Origin: Ctenosaura bakeri
Lineage: Eukaryota > Chordata > Lepidosauria > Squamata > Iguanidae
NCBI GenBank assembly: GCA_948474755.1
Contig: CAOLHI010000482.1
Coordinates: 372,001 to 436,000 of the forward strand
Length of the DNA stretch: 64,000 bases
Direction of reading: 5' to 3'
The number at the start of each line of letters is the position of its first letter. Position 1 is the stretch's first letter. Below the pieces are notes generated by a model. That model had not been told where the DNA came from. It did not search any database and saw only the letters and a list, made by a program, of their open reading frames with translations. This document shows positions 33,824 to 45,302 of this stretch, one piece after another. The position numbers were made by a program, and so were the translations under genes.

Positions 33824-34252
33824 AGTTATAAATGCACAACGGAGCATTATGGACTTGTGACCATTTTTTTATTCATGGTCCCTATGTAGCCCTGCAGTTT
33901 AGAGGACACACAGGGACTGTGAAAGTCCCCAAAGCCCTGCTAACTGAGCAGCAGCTGCTTGTATCAATAGGGTTCTGTTCTTTGTCAGTCAGGAAACAGC
34001 TCTCCTGTCCCCATGCGAGTGACCTTTTCTGGGGTGGGGGGTTTGTGACAGAGGTCCTGCTTCTGCCTGTCACCATGGAGACTGCACACAAAAGGGGGCA
34101 GGGATAACACCAGTCACCTGTTTCCCAATGGACAGGGGAACAAACTCCTGTCAATTGCAATGGCTGCTGCCCACTAAGTTGGGAACAGGGGGAGGACTAG
34201 GACAGGAATCACAACGTAGCACCGTAATTACATTGCTTATGCATTCATAACT
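33824..34252. mobile_element. Family D inverted-repeat DNA element (429 bp)
   Basis: The left end AGTTATAAATGCACAAC and right end GCTTATGCATTCATAACT are inverted repeats. The interior has GGGACTGTGAAAGTCCCC (itself a short palindrome) and GGGGAACAAACTCCTGTCAA. Copies lie inverted at 14190, 19495 and 29484. Minus- and plus-strand frames of about 90 codons (33832-34160) have no transposase signature. A target duplication was not established. Superfamily unknown. Confidence 0.7.
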
Positions 34253-34254
34253 CC

Positions 34255-34915
34255 CCAGCAGGATTCCTCCCATTGAAGTCCACACCCACTTACATGGCAT
34301 TAGAGAAAGTCACACTGAACTGGTGGGTTTACTTCTACGTAGACATGAAGAGTATTGCTCTGTGCTAAAGAAAAGGGAAGATGGATAACATTTTGCTCAT
34401 CTGTAGTCTGCAAGAACGAGGATACAGAAAAACAGCATGGCAAAATCACTGAAGCTGACACCTCTCCAGGAAAAAAAAAGTGGCACATTGCAAAATAAAT
34501 GTTGGTATCTAAATAGCTTATGCGGTGACTATATTGTCTGGTGTTAAATTTAGGAAGGTGATTGTGCATCTAGCCTCAAGTTCCAGGTCCTATTTACAGT
34601 ACTCGTGTCAGGATTAACAGTATTTTAGCCAAAGCTGTTGTGAAAGCTTTTTGCTTTATGCTTTCAGATAGGTCCTGTTTGTAACCTCTTTTTGCTTTAT
34701 CAAAAAACTTCTGCCCAAATTCCTGATGATAAAACATATATAAACTGTTCTATTTTGAGGTAATTTCAGTTCTAACATAAGTCCAATGGCCACTAATCCT
34801 GAAGATTCTGCAGAGTGCCACTTATCTTTCTTCAACATTACATAAAAAGTAATTCAAGGAACAATACAAGGAGTACATATTTCCATATCGTACATATATA
34901 TTGTACATATTACAG
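34255..34915. other. Unannotated stretch
   Basis: Only a short palindromic-repeat relic (CCTCCCATTGAAGTCCACAC, about 34265) and a GTACATAT-rich run near 34870-34905 were noted. Confidence 0.4.
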
Positions 34916-34919
34916 ATAT

Positions 34920-35560
34920 TCACACACACACACACTTTATTGTTGTATAGCCAATGGCCATCACAACTTTTACAACAGTTAAAAAATAGTACAGAAGTTA
35001 CAGAATGCTTACAAACTGCAGTTTAAAATAATACAACAGCAAATATGTAAATAAACTATAAAATCACAATATTAAAAATTATTTATTGAAGCCATTTTGC
35101 TTCTGATAGAAAGAGGCACGTATTTTCCTAGCAGCAACTGCAAACTGGGCAACTGAGTAGGTGACCGTTGCTTGTTTGTCCGCAAGGACCTCCACCACAA
35201 TACTTTGAAGGGAACTGTCCCAGGAGGGTTGAATCAATGGTATCACAAATCTTTGACAAGGTTCAGAATAAAGTGGGCAGTATAACAGGTAATGAATTAT
35301 GTCCTCTATTTGGTTACAACCAAACCCACATTTCCTCTCTGCAATTGGGATACGTTGATATCTCCCTTCCAAATATGCAGAGGGCATCTGCTGAAACCTT
35401 AACTCTGTAAATGCCCTTCGAAGCTGCACGAAGGTCAGGTCTTCAAAATATTGTGGCATTGCATGGTTGGTCTGAATGTGAGGATACCAAATAGAAAACT
35501 GTGCCCCAACTATCTCCACTCTGTCTTGATTTGAATCATAATTGAAATCCAACTTTTAAG
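34920..35560 (-). mobile_element. Non-LTR retrotransposon C-terminus, clade uncertain
   Basis: The minus-strand frame of 157 codons (35552-35079) is open and reads FVQLRRAFTELRFQQMPSAY, LEGRYQRIPIAERKCGFGCN, and IEDIIHYLLYCPLYSEPCQR. The C-x3-C...H-x4-C spacing (CGFGC...HYLLYC) is the zinc-binding tail seen after the polymerase domain in several LINE clades. The 3' UTR ends in AACAATAAAGTGTGTGTG, so the element seems to terminate in a TG microsatellite instead of poly-A. The start codon is probably incidental. It is not the L1, CR1, L2 or BovB C-terminus found elsewhere here. Confidence 0.75.
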
Positions 35561-35564
35561 ATCC

Positions 35565-38075
35565 CTATTACTAAGTTTTAAATAGGTCTCTTCATTAAGC
35601 TGGTAACTCGTTAGTTTGTTATGACACTAGGTCATATACTAGGTATATCTCTGCAGAAATCATATTTAATTAATTCTCCAGATGACAAAAGTCATGAAAC
35701 TCTTGTGTGCCAATTTATTTGTCAGTTTTTAATTTAGACACAAAAAGCAAGACATGCAGGTATTTTTAACCATACAAAACAAAAACTTTTTTTTTAATAC
35801 CTTAATCTTTCCAGTTAAAAACTTGGACACAGCCACATTGCTGAACATAAAAATCCATATAGTTTAAAGCAATAATAAAGGCAAATTCTGAAAACTGAAA
35901 ACAAAACAAAACCAGCTAATGCAAAACAGTCTTGCAATGTATTCTGATAGTGTTTTCTGACCTTCCCCTAAGCAATTTTTCATGAGTTTGGAAACATTTT
36001 TCACTGCTGCGTTTGCCCCTATATTGTCTCCAGTCCAATAGTAATCTGTACAATCAGGACTGCTCCTTTGGAAGGAAAAAAAAAAAAGCTGCCTTGCTTT
36101 TCATGAGAAACTACTTCTGAAAACTAGAGAGCGAGCCTAGTTCAATTATTTCTAATGCAGCACAAGCACAAGTTATGAAAAGTATAATCCAGATGCACAC
36201 ATAACTGAATTCAGAGTGTCTTCTTGTTTTTTTTTTAAGAAAGAAAGAAATTTCTATGTTTTTCATAAAGGCTTCTGCTTAGAACCAATATGACCAGACT
36301 CAAATTACTGGGATGCAAATACCAAAAGCAAATTCCATTTAAACATTTTCCCTGTTACAATGGAACCAATTTCCAAAGCTCTTATTTAAAACTAATGTAC
36401 CAAGATGTCATTTTCTCTTTAAATCCATTGCATGTGCTGAGCTTCTCCACCAAAGGGAAGAATAACAAAAGAATGTTGAATGGGAATGAGGGAAGCTCCA
36501 GATATGCATCACAATGTGTATAGGACTCTGGATCATTATTGGACAGTACATCATTTGATCTTTAGGGTTTGCCACCTTTTAGCAAACAGGTATCACTTGG
36601 CCCACTTCCAAAATGGGAAGAGCTTTGAAAATGCAGCCATGTAGAGTCTCACTAGTAACTATTAATGACAGCTATAAAGTCATTCAGAATGCACATGTGG
36701 AAGTAATCCTGTGGGGATACAAGATTTTCCACAGTGGACTTTGAAATGCAGCTGAAACATTCATGTTACCACTGTGCATAAATTTCAGTTCTGATCACGT
36801 ATTTTAAACAAAATTCAGAGTGCAAAATGTGAAAGATTCTTCATTCCTTCCATTAGTTCTAAAGATAAAAATGCATCATCACAACTCTATTCCATGTAAT
36901 CTAATATTTGGTATTATACATCATCCAGAGAGTATTTTCTCTGTGGATTTTCAGACTTCCGTTTTCATCATCTGTGTCAAAAGTATCTCTCCCAGATTTT
37001 GTTTATTTAATGGTGGGTTTTGATACACAAGATATGTGAACCATAGTGATAGTCTTCATACAAACTGGTCCACACTGCTTTTTAAACATAAAATAATATA
37101 AAATTGGCATATAATCCAGTCAAAGTTTTTAGAAGATTCTTTCTACTGGAGAGAATAGTTAATCTTCAATAAAAAAAATCAGTGGGCTGCCAAAACCATG
37201 CAGTTTGATCTAGATTTCATTTGGAATAGACCCATGGAAATCTATAGAACAGGCATTTGCCATGATAATAGAAAGTTCATCAATTTCAATGGGTCTGCTT
37301 CTCTAAAACATGATGAGACTGGAATCCAACTTGTATTGGGAGTTTCATGGAGAATATTGATAAAGTTGTGAGAGGAAGGAAGCTGGACTCAGTACCTATA
37401 TACATATGTCTCTGCTTTCCTCTGTACTACAACCAGTTAAATCAAATTTAAGGTAATTTGCTTCTAACTGCATTACCTCAGTGTGAATTTTCATGGAGGA
37501 AGGATTTTGTCTTCAAAATGAAGAATAACAGTATATTGCTTTTCAGCTGATTTCTCTGTTCCCAAACAGCCTAGGGGCCATTTCAGGTAAAATCTTATAA
37601 CTTGATGAATCCAGTTTGAGAATCTTCATCACTATTTCATGTTAAGAAAAAGTGCAGATGACATGAATTCAAGATTAAGTCATTCTTTCTCCCCATATAT
37701 ACATGCATGCTTCCCCGGCCTGCTTTGTGGAATATATTGAGATTGAGAGGTCTCTAAAGCTTACAGATTTCTGTGCCTTTTTAGTTGGTCTAATAAAAGT
37801 ATAATCACAATATGGATTTTGGACTCTGTCCATGGAGGTGCTCCATATTATTTGGAACAACAGTTTTATTCTCTCCTTGCAGTCATCATTCTCCACAGGA
37901 TAGAAACAGTGAAAGTGGAGAGCAGCTCATATGTTTATTATACTCATATCAATAATTCTTAAAGAAAAATTCAAAGTGATACCTGTGTTGGTCCTGATGG
38001 TTGAGGCATCAAACTTAATTACTACACAGAATGCTTTCCTCACTGTGCTCAGACTAAAATAATCAGCAAGAGACA
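35565..38075. other. Long unannotated stretch
   Basis: About 2.5 kb of AT-rich sequence with A- or T-runs (35785, 36070, 36225) and no recognised family. No exon. It borders the Penelope copy, and some of its right part could be undetected Penelope 5' sequence. Confidence 0.35.
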
Positions 38076-38079
38076 TAAT

Positions 38080-40435
38080 TTACCACACAATCTCAGCTGT
38101 AGGGAAAGAGATGCTAGACAAAGTCAGCAGAAATATCCCAATGTTATCATCAAAGACATTCACAAAGGAAGGGCTGTGGTCATCATGGAAATGAACTGAA
38201 TACAGTAGGTTTGGAGACAATTGTCCACCACAACATTCTATGGAATCCTACCTACAGTGGCACTTCCATTTCTTATGGCATCGCAACTCGCCTCTTAGTG
38301 GAGTGCTCCAGCTAAGTTGTTGTTGCAAACGGACCAGCCAGGAGGATTGTTCTCTTTTTTTCAACTTTACCCAACTGACCTACTTTACTTCTTCGGAAGA
38401 AGGAGTCTAGAGGGGGCTCAGAGGGGACCCTAATTTGGTTCACCTAACCTTCCCCATAGGGGACGAGGCGAAGGGGCTGGACACAGGGTCGAAGAGTCAC
38501 CACAGTCGTTTGCAGACCGCTGTCTTTTTTGCAGCAGTCGCAACACTTTGATTTTTTTTTTTAACAAGACTTTATAATAAGTTACTTTACATTTAATAAG
38601 AACTTACTTTGACTTGAAATCCTACCTACAGTACCTATAGATGTACACCAGAAGGAATTCCACAAATTTAATCAGATAACTCTCCATAGATATACAGAAT
38701 CATATCTGAATGGACACATCCTAGGAGCCTAGACCAGAGATCTTCTATCTACTATCTACCCCTTAAATACAGCAGCTCTGGATATCCCATAGTCTCAAGC
38801 ATTAGAACTTTTACTGTTGAGGCCTCTGGACACATTGACAATATTCTCAGACCATATGCCACCAATACACTGAGTCATGTGAAGAACATAACTGACTTTT
38901 TGAGGAAATTAGAGACCATTCACCATCCCCCAGAAAGCACCATCTTCAATTCTATTGATGTCAAATCTATATACCAACATCTTACATAAGGATAGACCAC
39001 AAGATATTATGTACACAATTTCAGACAGGGACACAGGAGACCTGGCCACCAAACTCTGACACTTTGTAATCACATACAACTACTTCACTTTTGGGGATAA
39101 CAGGTACCTTTCAGTAAATGGCACTGCCATGTGTACATGCATGGAACCACAACATGCAAACATTGTCACAGCTCACCTGGAACAAGGCTTCCTTGTTTCC
39201 TATACCCAGAAACCTCTCCTCTACTTGAAGTACATTAGTGCCATTTCTATTATTTTGACTCATGGAGAGGAATCATTTGAGAAGTTCCACCAAAATTTAA
39301 ACTTTCATCCCACTATCAATCTAATCTTGGGAAATTCCATCAAAAACGTTCACCTCCGTGCACCACTATCCAGCTATACAATAGTAGTATTCAGGTACCA
39401 CATTATATCACAAGCACACAGGCTATCATATATGCTTACCTGGTTCCAACTTTCACCAAAAACACTACCAAAACTGTCACTTACAGCCAAGCTTTCTGGT
39501 ACAACCACATCTGCTCAGACCCACATGATGGAGATGCTAACCTCGCATAATCAAAACAGCCATTTCTCAAACTATAATATCCACCCAGTGAAACACATCA
39601 ACAAGCAAAGACGAGCATCTAAGAGTTATCTACTACAAGAAAGACCAAAAAGAGACAATGACTGAGCTCCATTCATGGTCACATACAGTTCCCAGCTGAG
39701 AACACTCAAACATAAGCTAGACATGCAAACCCATAACTTTTAGGATTCATGTTTACAGTCATTAATAACTGAACAAGAACCTAAAAACCCAATTTTCATG
39801 CAGACAATATCTCATCCCAAAAGCTTCCAAGGCACTCCAGATTGGGACACTGAGAAAAGATGTCTGCTATGTTTTCCCATTCATAGAGCACACTGAGAGA
39901 AGCAGTTGTAGCAGGTCCCTGAGGGCTCTATCCAGTTGCCTGAACTAAATGTGCCACATAACCTGAAGAGTACTGCAGATGTCACTTCCTAGTGCCCTGA
40001 AGTTCAATACCTTGGAAACTATTCAGTTGGGCCATTGCTTGACTATGTAAGTTTTTAAGACGTGGCATTGTCAAATGTAGTATAGCTGTGTCAAATGATA
40101 CAGAATCTTGGCCTCATTTTCAGCATAGCCACATGCGAAAGGATTCTTCTTATCCCTGCTTTATCTTGCAAACGGATTCTCCTCTGACTTGCACTCAAAC
40201 CAATTCAGTAGAGAACATCTTCCCTCTACTATATTTCTGTTTACCTACTTATCTGAGCTTGTATGAAAAAATCTGTTTCTCATCTGTCTTTTTCTTTTCT
40301 CCATATGATTATTGTTAAACTGATATTTATCACTATTCCATGCATCTGATAAAGTGGACTATGTTCACAAAAGCTTACACTAGAAATTTCCTTTTCCCAG
40401 TTAATCTCAAAGATGAGACAGGATTGCTTTGCATC
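38080..40435 (+). mobile_element. Penelope-like retroelement, broken reverse transcriptase
   Basis: Fragments of Penelope reverse transcriptase occur in order: KGRAVVIMEMN (about 38165-38197), QLSTTTFYGILP (about 38218-38253), PIVSSIRTF (about 38785-38811), HVKNITDFLRKLETIHHPPE (about 38877-38936), then in the open frame from 39129 HANIVTAHLEQGF, YLKYISAISIILTHGEESFE and KFHQNLNFHPTINL. The catalytic YIDD-like position reads YISA, so key acidic residues are lost. Stops and frameshifts are frequent. The 3' end AAGTGGACTATGTTCACAAA agrees with the inverted copy at 13508. It is interrupted at 38259-38617 by an unrelated insertion. Confidence 0.88.
38244..38632. mobile_element. Unidentified 359-bp insertion with 15-bp target duplication
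   Basis: AATCCTACCTACAGT stands at 38244-38258 and again at 38618-38632, exactly flanking 359 bp of foreign sequence. Removing the insert and one repeat restores the Penelope reading across the site, which proves insertion. The insert is GC- and CpG-richer than its surroundings (CGAGGCGAAGGGGCTGGACA) and has T6-T11 runs and an AT-rich right part ending CTTACTTTGACTTG. A duplication of this length suits LINE-type target-primed insertion, but there is no terminal poly-A on either strand and no clear box A/B. Not recognised. Confidence 0.75.
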
Positions 40436-40439
40436 TCTC

Positions 40440-41600
40440 AATGCTTGAAGAGTTCAAGACATAAGATACCCCCTATCCCTGGTCACTGAAGATCTTGCAT
40501 AGAGTAAAAATCTGGTATCAGCCCTAACTGTGTAAAGTTTTGTACTGAAATTAAATAATAACAGTTTGCCAAGAACAGTTTCTTTAAAAAAGAGCATAGA
40601 TTTCTTTTTAATGGCACCAATGAAGTTTTTTTCCCCCCAAGTGTAATCTGTTTATACAGCAAAAGCCAATTAGTACTAAAATATTTGTTTTGGTTTACTT
40701 GATTCAGAGAGTATGCACCTACCACTAAAAGATTTGTGACAGAGGCTTCCTTCTACAATGTTAAACAACAGAAAAGTTTATTTCTTCTATACTTTGTGGA
40801 CATTTTATCAAAACAGGTCATATCTTTATTTTCCAACTGCATTAAAAAATTCTTAAAAGTATGCAAAACAGTTTTTCTTTCACAAGTCCTACTCACAAAG
40901 TTTGGTTATAACAGTTTGACCCACTGAATAATCTAACAACAAACACTGTGATATTACTGAAGCAAAGAAAGTGTGGTCTGGTTGGGACACTGGACAACAC
41001 TGCAAGCCCTATGCATGTGTTCTAATGTTTTTATATAAATTTAAATCATACAGATAGGCCCGAATCTAGATGTTAGTTCCAACAAATCAACTGAAAATTG
41101 GTAAGCAATAGATTAGATCCATACTTACAAGTTGTATGCTTAGCTAAGGGTTGCCAGCAAGAAGCAAACCAAGGCTTGAAAATGTAGAGCCAAAACCTGA
41201 GACATGGGGATGTCCTTGGCTCTGCTTTGAAGGTTTAAAAAAAAAAATCAAACTTTTCCCAGCTGCAGGAAGTTTTAATGCAGGACAGTGATGGTCCAGA
41301 CAAACAAACTTTTCCTAGCGAAAAGGTTTTCCAGACTCTGCTTTTAGTAGGTTCTCCCATTAGTGCCCTTCACTAATGATGTACTCTTGGTTGCCTGCCT
41401 CCTTAACTGTCTTCCTTTTTACAATCAGCTTCTGGAATCTTACTTCCTTCTCCTCCTCATCACCATAATAATAATGCTACTAACAGTCACCAAATATTTG
41501 GGGAGAGGAATGATGATAATGATGACACCAATGATGATTGATGATGATAATGATGATCTTACAGCTTTAAAATGCTGAGAATCTAGCATATTCTAGTCAT
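40440..41600. other. Unannotated stretch
   Basis: A GAT/AATGATGATG-type simple repeat lies at about 41505-41562. Otherwise AT-rich with no recognised element. Confidence 0.4.
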
Positions 41601-41609
41601 GGATTCAAG

Positions 41610-42060
41610 GTCCCATATTGGCAGAAAGATGGAGTGATGGAGAAGTTGGAAAAGATGGAGAAGAGGAAAGCAAAAGACAGAAGATGAGGCAAAATCGAGG
41701 CAAAAAGAGAAGGAAAATGAGAGAAAGAAAGAAAGAAAGGAATGGGGAGGGATGGCAAGGACACTTGCAGCCCAGAAAAATGGGAGAGTGTGAAGAAAAA
41801 GAAAGAGGATGAGAGGGAGAGGGGACTAGTGAAGGGGGAAAGATGAGGGCAACTAGGCAACATGGGGAAGGAAGAAGGACAAAGAGAAAAAGAAGAGAAG
41901 ATGTTTAGCCATAAGTTCTATGTGGGCAAAGGAGAAAGAGGAAGAAGAAGATGACAAACGAGAGAAAACGTAACGTAGAGATAATCTCTTTTAGCTAGAA
42001 ACTTTGGGGCTTGAGTGGGGAGAGAAGGAGAAAGGGATAAGGGAAGATGAGGAGAACTGA
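41610..42060 (+). repeat. Purine-rich (GA) tract, about 450 bp
   Basis: The plus strand is strongly purine-biased, with GAGAAAGAAAGAAAGAAAGG at 41721-41740 and many GGAGAAG and AGAGAAAAG units. The two ORF-like readings over it (Lys/Glu/Arg-rich on plus, Ser/Phe/Leu-rich on minus) are low-complexity products. It could form triplex DNA or be a decayed GA/GAAA microsatellite expansion. Confidence 0.8.
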
Positions 42061-42389
42061 AAGGAAATTAAGATGAGATTTATCTAGATCAATGCACAAG
42101 TGTATCACCCAGTTAGATTTTAATTCAGTTTGATTGTTGAGCATTTTGAATGTTTTTGAAGCATCAAATATGCTCAAGCAAATGAATTCTCTTCAAACAG
42201 ATCAAAACCTAAAAGATCTCTGGCTACATGAGACTCACATGAATGTGTTCCTCATGAAATGAAGTGCAACTTTTGTGTTTCCATTGTTCATTTCTTGTTT
42301 CCAAAGAGCACAATCTTGTTACCAGAGAGCACAAAACTTGCCTACATTTTTCCCACATCTCACTTTGCTCCTAAGCTGAGATCCTGTTC

Positions 42390-42429
<40 letters not shown>

Positions 42430-42430
42430 G
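42390..42430. repeat. (GTT)n microsatellite
   Basis: About 13 uninterrupted GTT units. A shorter GTT run (42477-42496) follows after about 45 bp and is the CAA-type tail of the adjacent antisense SINE. Confidence 0.95.
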
Positions 42431-42475
42431 CTGTTTTTAACTCTCCATTTTTCCCTGTTTGGGACTCAAAGAGGA

Positions 42476-42688
42476 TTGTTGTTGTTGTTGTTGTTACTGC
42501 TGTGTGCGTTTTAGTTGTTTCCAACTTATGGCAACCCTAAGGCAAGCCCATCATGGGGTTTTCTGGAGCTGAGAGCATGTAATGCACCCAAGGTCACATA
42601 GTGGGCTTTCATGGCTAAGCAGGGAACTGATCCCTGGTCTCCAAGTTTGTAATCTAATAATCAAACCATTTCCCCATGCTTGTTCTCT
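42476..42688 (-). mobile_element. tRNA-derived SINE (antisense)
   Basis: The plus strand reads GTGTGCGTTTTAGTTGTTTC, AACTTATGGCAACCCTAAGG, CACCCAAGGTCACATAGTGG and GGGAACTGATCCCTGGTCTC (complement of box B). This is the complete family in reverse, tail at left and head at right. The tail merges with a GTT repeat, consistent with CAA-repeat tail expansion. Confidence 0.88.
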
Positions 42689-42689
42689 C

Positions 42690-43195
42690 AAAGCAGCTTA
42701 CAGTCATTTAAAAAAAAAAAGTTAACAAATTCACAAAATACCAAAGTTTGAAAGAGATTAAATGTTAAAAAAAATTAAAACCAGATTAAAACATACACTA
42801 TTAAACAGACACACAAACCAACCACAACTATTAGGGAAGTCCAGCAGGTTGTTTAGCAGGGATGGGCCTTACCTTACCTTATGCCAGCTGAGTATAAAAC
42901 TCTGCTGGAGTACTTACATGAGTTTCTTTAGATAGCTGTTTTCATGGGAGGGGTTACACCACTCAGTACAAATGCCAGTTTCTAACCCAGAGTATGGACA
43001 CAAATTCATTTTTAACTGAAACTGAATTCACAACTGAATTACTTAGGTAGAAAAAATGGAGTGTCTCTTCCTCCAGACTAGTTTCTGAGATTATGGTACA
43101 GTACAAATAGTTTGTGTATTTCTTCTTCGGTCTTTGTCTATCTTCTCTTCCTCTTATTCATCTCTCTCCCCTCCCTGATTGAGGCTGCAGGTTTG
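42690..43195. other. Unannotated stretch, possible LINE 3' UTR relic
   Basis: CTTACAGTCATTTAAAAAAA then AAATTAAAACCAGATTAAAA resembles the A-rich part of the antisense L2 3' UTRs, but no coding motif follows, so it is not called. Confidence 0.35.
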
Positions 43196-43199
43196 GAAC

Positions 43200-43460
43200 A
43201 TTGAATGATGGGCAGATTTAATCTGGTGTGCCAATTGCATGTGATTGATTTGCATAAAAACCATTTTATATTGGAAATCCTGTTTCTTTGTAGCGATATT
43301 ATTCTCAGTACAGAAAATTCTGCTTCCTATGCAGCAAATGCTGTTCTCTGTGCAAAACAACCATGGACAAATTTTCCACAGACTAATTCCTAAACTGCAA
43401 ATAGTGGGAGGAAAATTACTAAAATTATTCATTGCTTCATTCTAAGAGAATAATTATATC
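43200..43460. mobile_element. Foldback repeat, family C copy 3
   Basis: CAATTGCATGTGATTGATTT on the left pairs loosely with CAAAACAACCATGGACAAAT on the right. The middle has GTACAGAAAATTCTGCTTCC and CTATGCAGCAAATGCTG units. After the right arm, AAACTGCAAATAG and ATATCCCTAGTTGC match phrases at 7750-7855 of copy 1, so the repeat extends about 100 bp past the hairpin. Same orientation as copy 1. Confidence 0.55.
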
Positions 43461-43604
43461 CCTAGTTGCAAATCAGATTGTTCCCAAGAATTAAACAAAG
43501 TTATCCCTCCTGTACAGGAGCATCTTATAGTAAATTCCTCTGCTTCTCCTGTTTCTCTTGACTGGGTTCTCCAAGGAAAGCCTGCAATCTTTATTTACCA
43601 ATTA

Positions 43605-44165
43605 GTCAGTCAATTACTTTATTTATACCCCACCTTTCTCTCAAGATCTCAAAGTGGCTTACAGTTAAAAAAGAAGTATAAATAAAAACACAGGTAGCTA
43701 AGAACATACAAAAAATCAAGATTCAAATAGGATTAAACTATCCGTAGACTTAACCCATTTAAAACATTAAAAGTATAGAACAACATAGTACAGCACACTA
43801 AACCAAAAAGTCCTCTTTCTGCAGTCAAGTCCCCAAAACACCTGCCGGACTAGAAAGTTCTTCACTTACCAATGAAAGAACAGCAAAAGAGGAGTCAGCC
43901 TAGCCTCTGTGGGCTCAGGGAAACACAGGGAATAATGCTCAGGGAAACACACTGACAGCCATTGGAGCTGTTGTAACAAGAGAGACATTTGCTCCTTGTA
44001 ACCAGCCTCTGTTAATAATCTGGGTTCAGATCTCTGAATATTCTGAGGCTTCAAGGGTAGCCCCAGACAGAACATGTTACAGAAATCTAGGCAAGATGCG
44101 ACTAATTTCATTTTCTTATCTATTAGAATGCCATGCTGGTGATGCCAATCCACAATGCTGTCTAT
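43605..44165 (-). mobile_element. L2-like LINE 3' portion (antisense)
   Basis: TTTATACCCCACCTTTCTCT marks the 3' end at the left. The right part has CAGCCATTGGAGCTGTTGTA and TTTGCTCCTTGTAACCAGCC, complements of the 'LQWLSV' coding region seen on the minus strand (QMSLLLQQLQWLSVCF in the frame at 44153-43866). It corresponds to 4115-4740. An AGGGAAACACAG phrase is tandemly repeated (about 43916-43955), which has scrambled the C-terminal codons. Confidence 0.75.
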
Positions 44166-44169
44166 TTAA

Positions 44170-45300
44170 GTGTAAAATAATTCTTTGGTACCTGTTTTGG
44201 GCTGTACCATATTGTCTTCTATACAGTATAGTATCTATGACAATTCCCTTATAGAACAAGGTCCACAGTCTCTATAGCTATTATTTTGTAAAACAACATA
44301 TTTCAGTCTTGTTGTTATGTATAGCCCCAAATGGGATTCTATCATTTATTACCGTAACTCAATAAAACAAAATTGAAAACCATCATCCTTGTTTCATATA
44401 ATGAACAAGCAACACTCTTGCAAAATAATAAAATGAATAACCCAAGTGGCTAGAATAATGGCAAGCCTAGATTATGAAGGAAAGGGGAAATCTATAGCAC
44501 AGCAAATTGGCACCTTGATCCTAAACATTTGGTTTCAGAGTAAGTCCCATGGTTTTCCACAGAAATTGCTTCCAAGTTACTTATTGCTTCCAGTATGCTT
44601 AGAACTACAGCCAAAACTAGAGATTTATTAAAGAGGGAAATGTTGATTCATGTCATCCCCATTGCACTCACAAAGAAAATGGATGGGTTTTATTCATCAC
44701 AGAAATAATAGAGAATAATTTATTCAAATAGTGCCAGGTATTGAAGCTATTGGGATGTAATGAGTAGTTTAGAAGAGCCAGCATCAAAATGCTTCTGAAA
44801 TACAGAGAGGCTCATAATCTAATAGGCTCAGACCTGTTTTCAAATTCAATCCAGAACTGAGAAAACAAAGCAGCTCATGGTGGTGAAAGGAATATAACCA
44901 GCTGTAAGCCAGCTTTGCTGCCAGAGCACAAAAGATCTGTGTGTCATTTTGGATGACTCATTTGAAGCACATGCTCAGTGAAATAGTTCAGTCAACAATA
45001 TTTTAGTAAATGTAAAAAGCAAAATGCAAATAGTGAGGCTTAAATCTGATTGTTAATCCCTATTAAAGTTCCATTCAATCAATGGGAATTTGTTAAGTCA
45101 ACACTCATTTAAGTTCCTTGGATTCAAAGGGTCTGTTTTAATAAGACCTATATAAGTATGTCTTAATGGCTTCTGAACAATCAGTTTCCAAACTTAGATT
45201 GAAACATGTAACTTTTTTATCAAAACTGCAGCAGAAACAGCTATTCACAAACATTATCATTTTTAGAGTTGTTGTAATATCCAACTACAACCTAAATACC
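44170..45300. other. Unannotated stretch
   Basis: Only relics of the palindromic 'CAATGGGA' repeat were noticed (GAGTAAGTCCCATGG at about 44537; CCATTCAATCAATGGGAATT at about 45071). No element or exon. Confidence 0.4.
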
Positions 45301-45302
45301 CT

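Noticed and set aside
38080..39665. Telomerase or other host reverse transcriptase
   Set aside because: Motif order and the characteristic 3' end fit a Penelope-like element, and the frame is broken.
41597..41863. Open frames of 64-88 codons on both strands
   Set aside because: They are low-complexity readings of the GA/CT tract, with no domain.
42390..42500. Polyvaline-coding or regulatory repeat
   Set aside because: A GTT microsatellite plus the CAA-type tail of an antisense SINE explain it.
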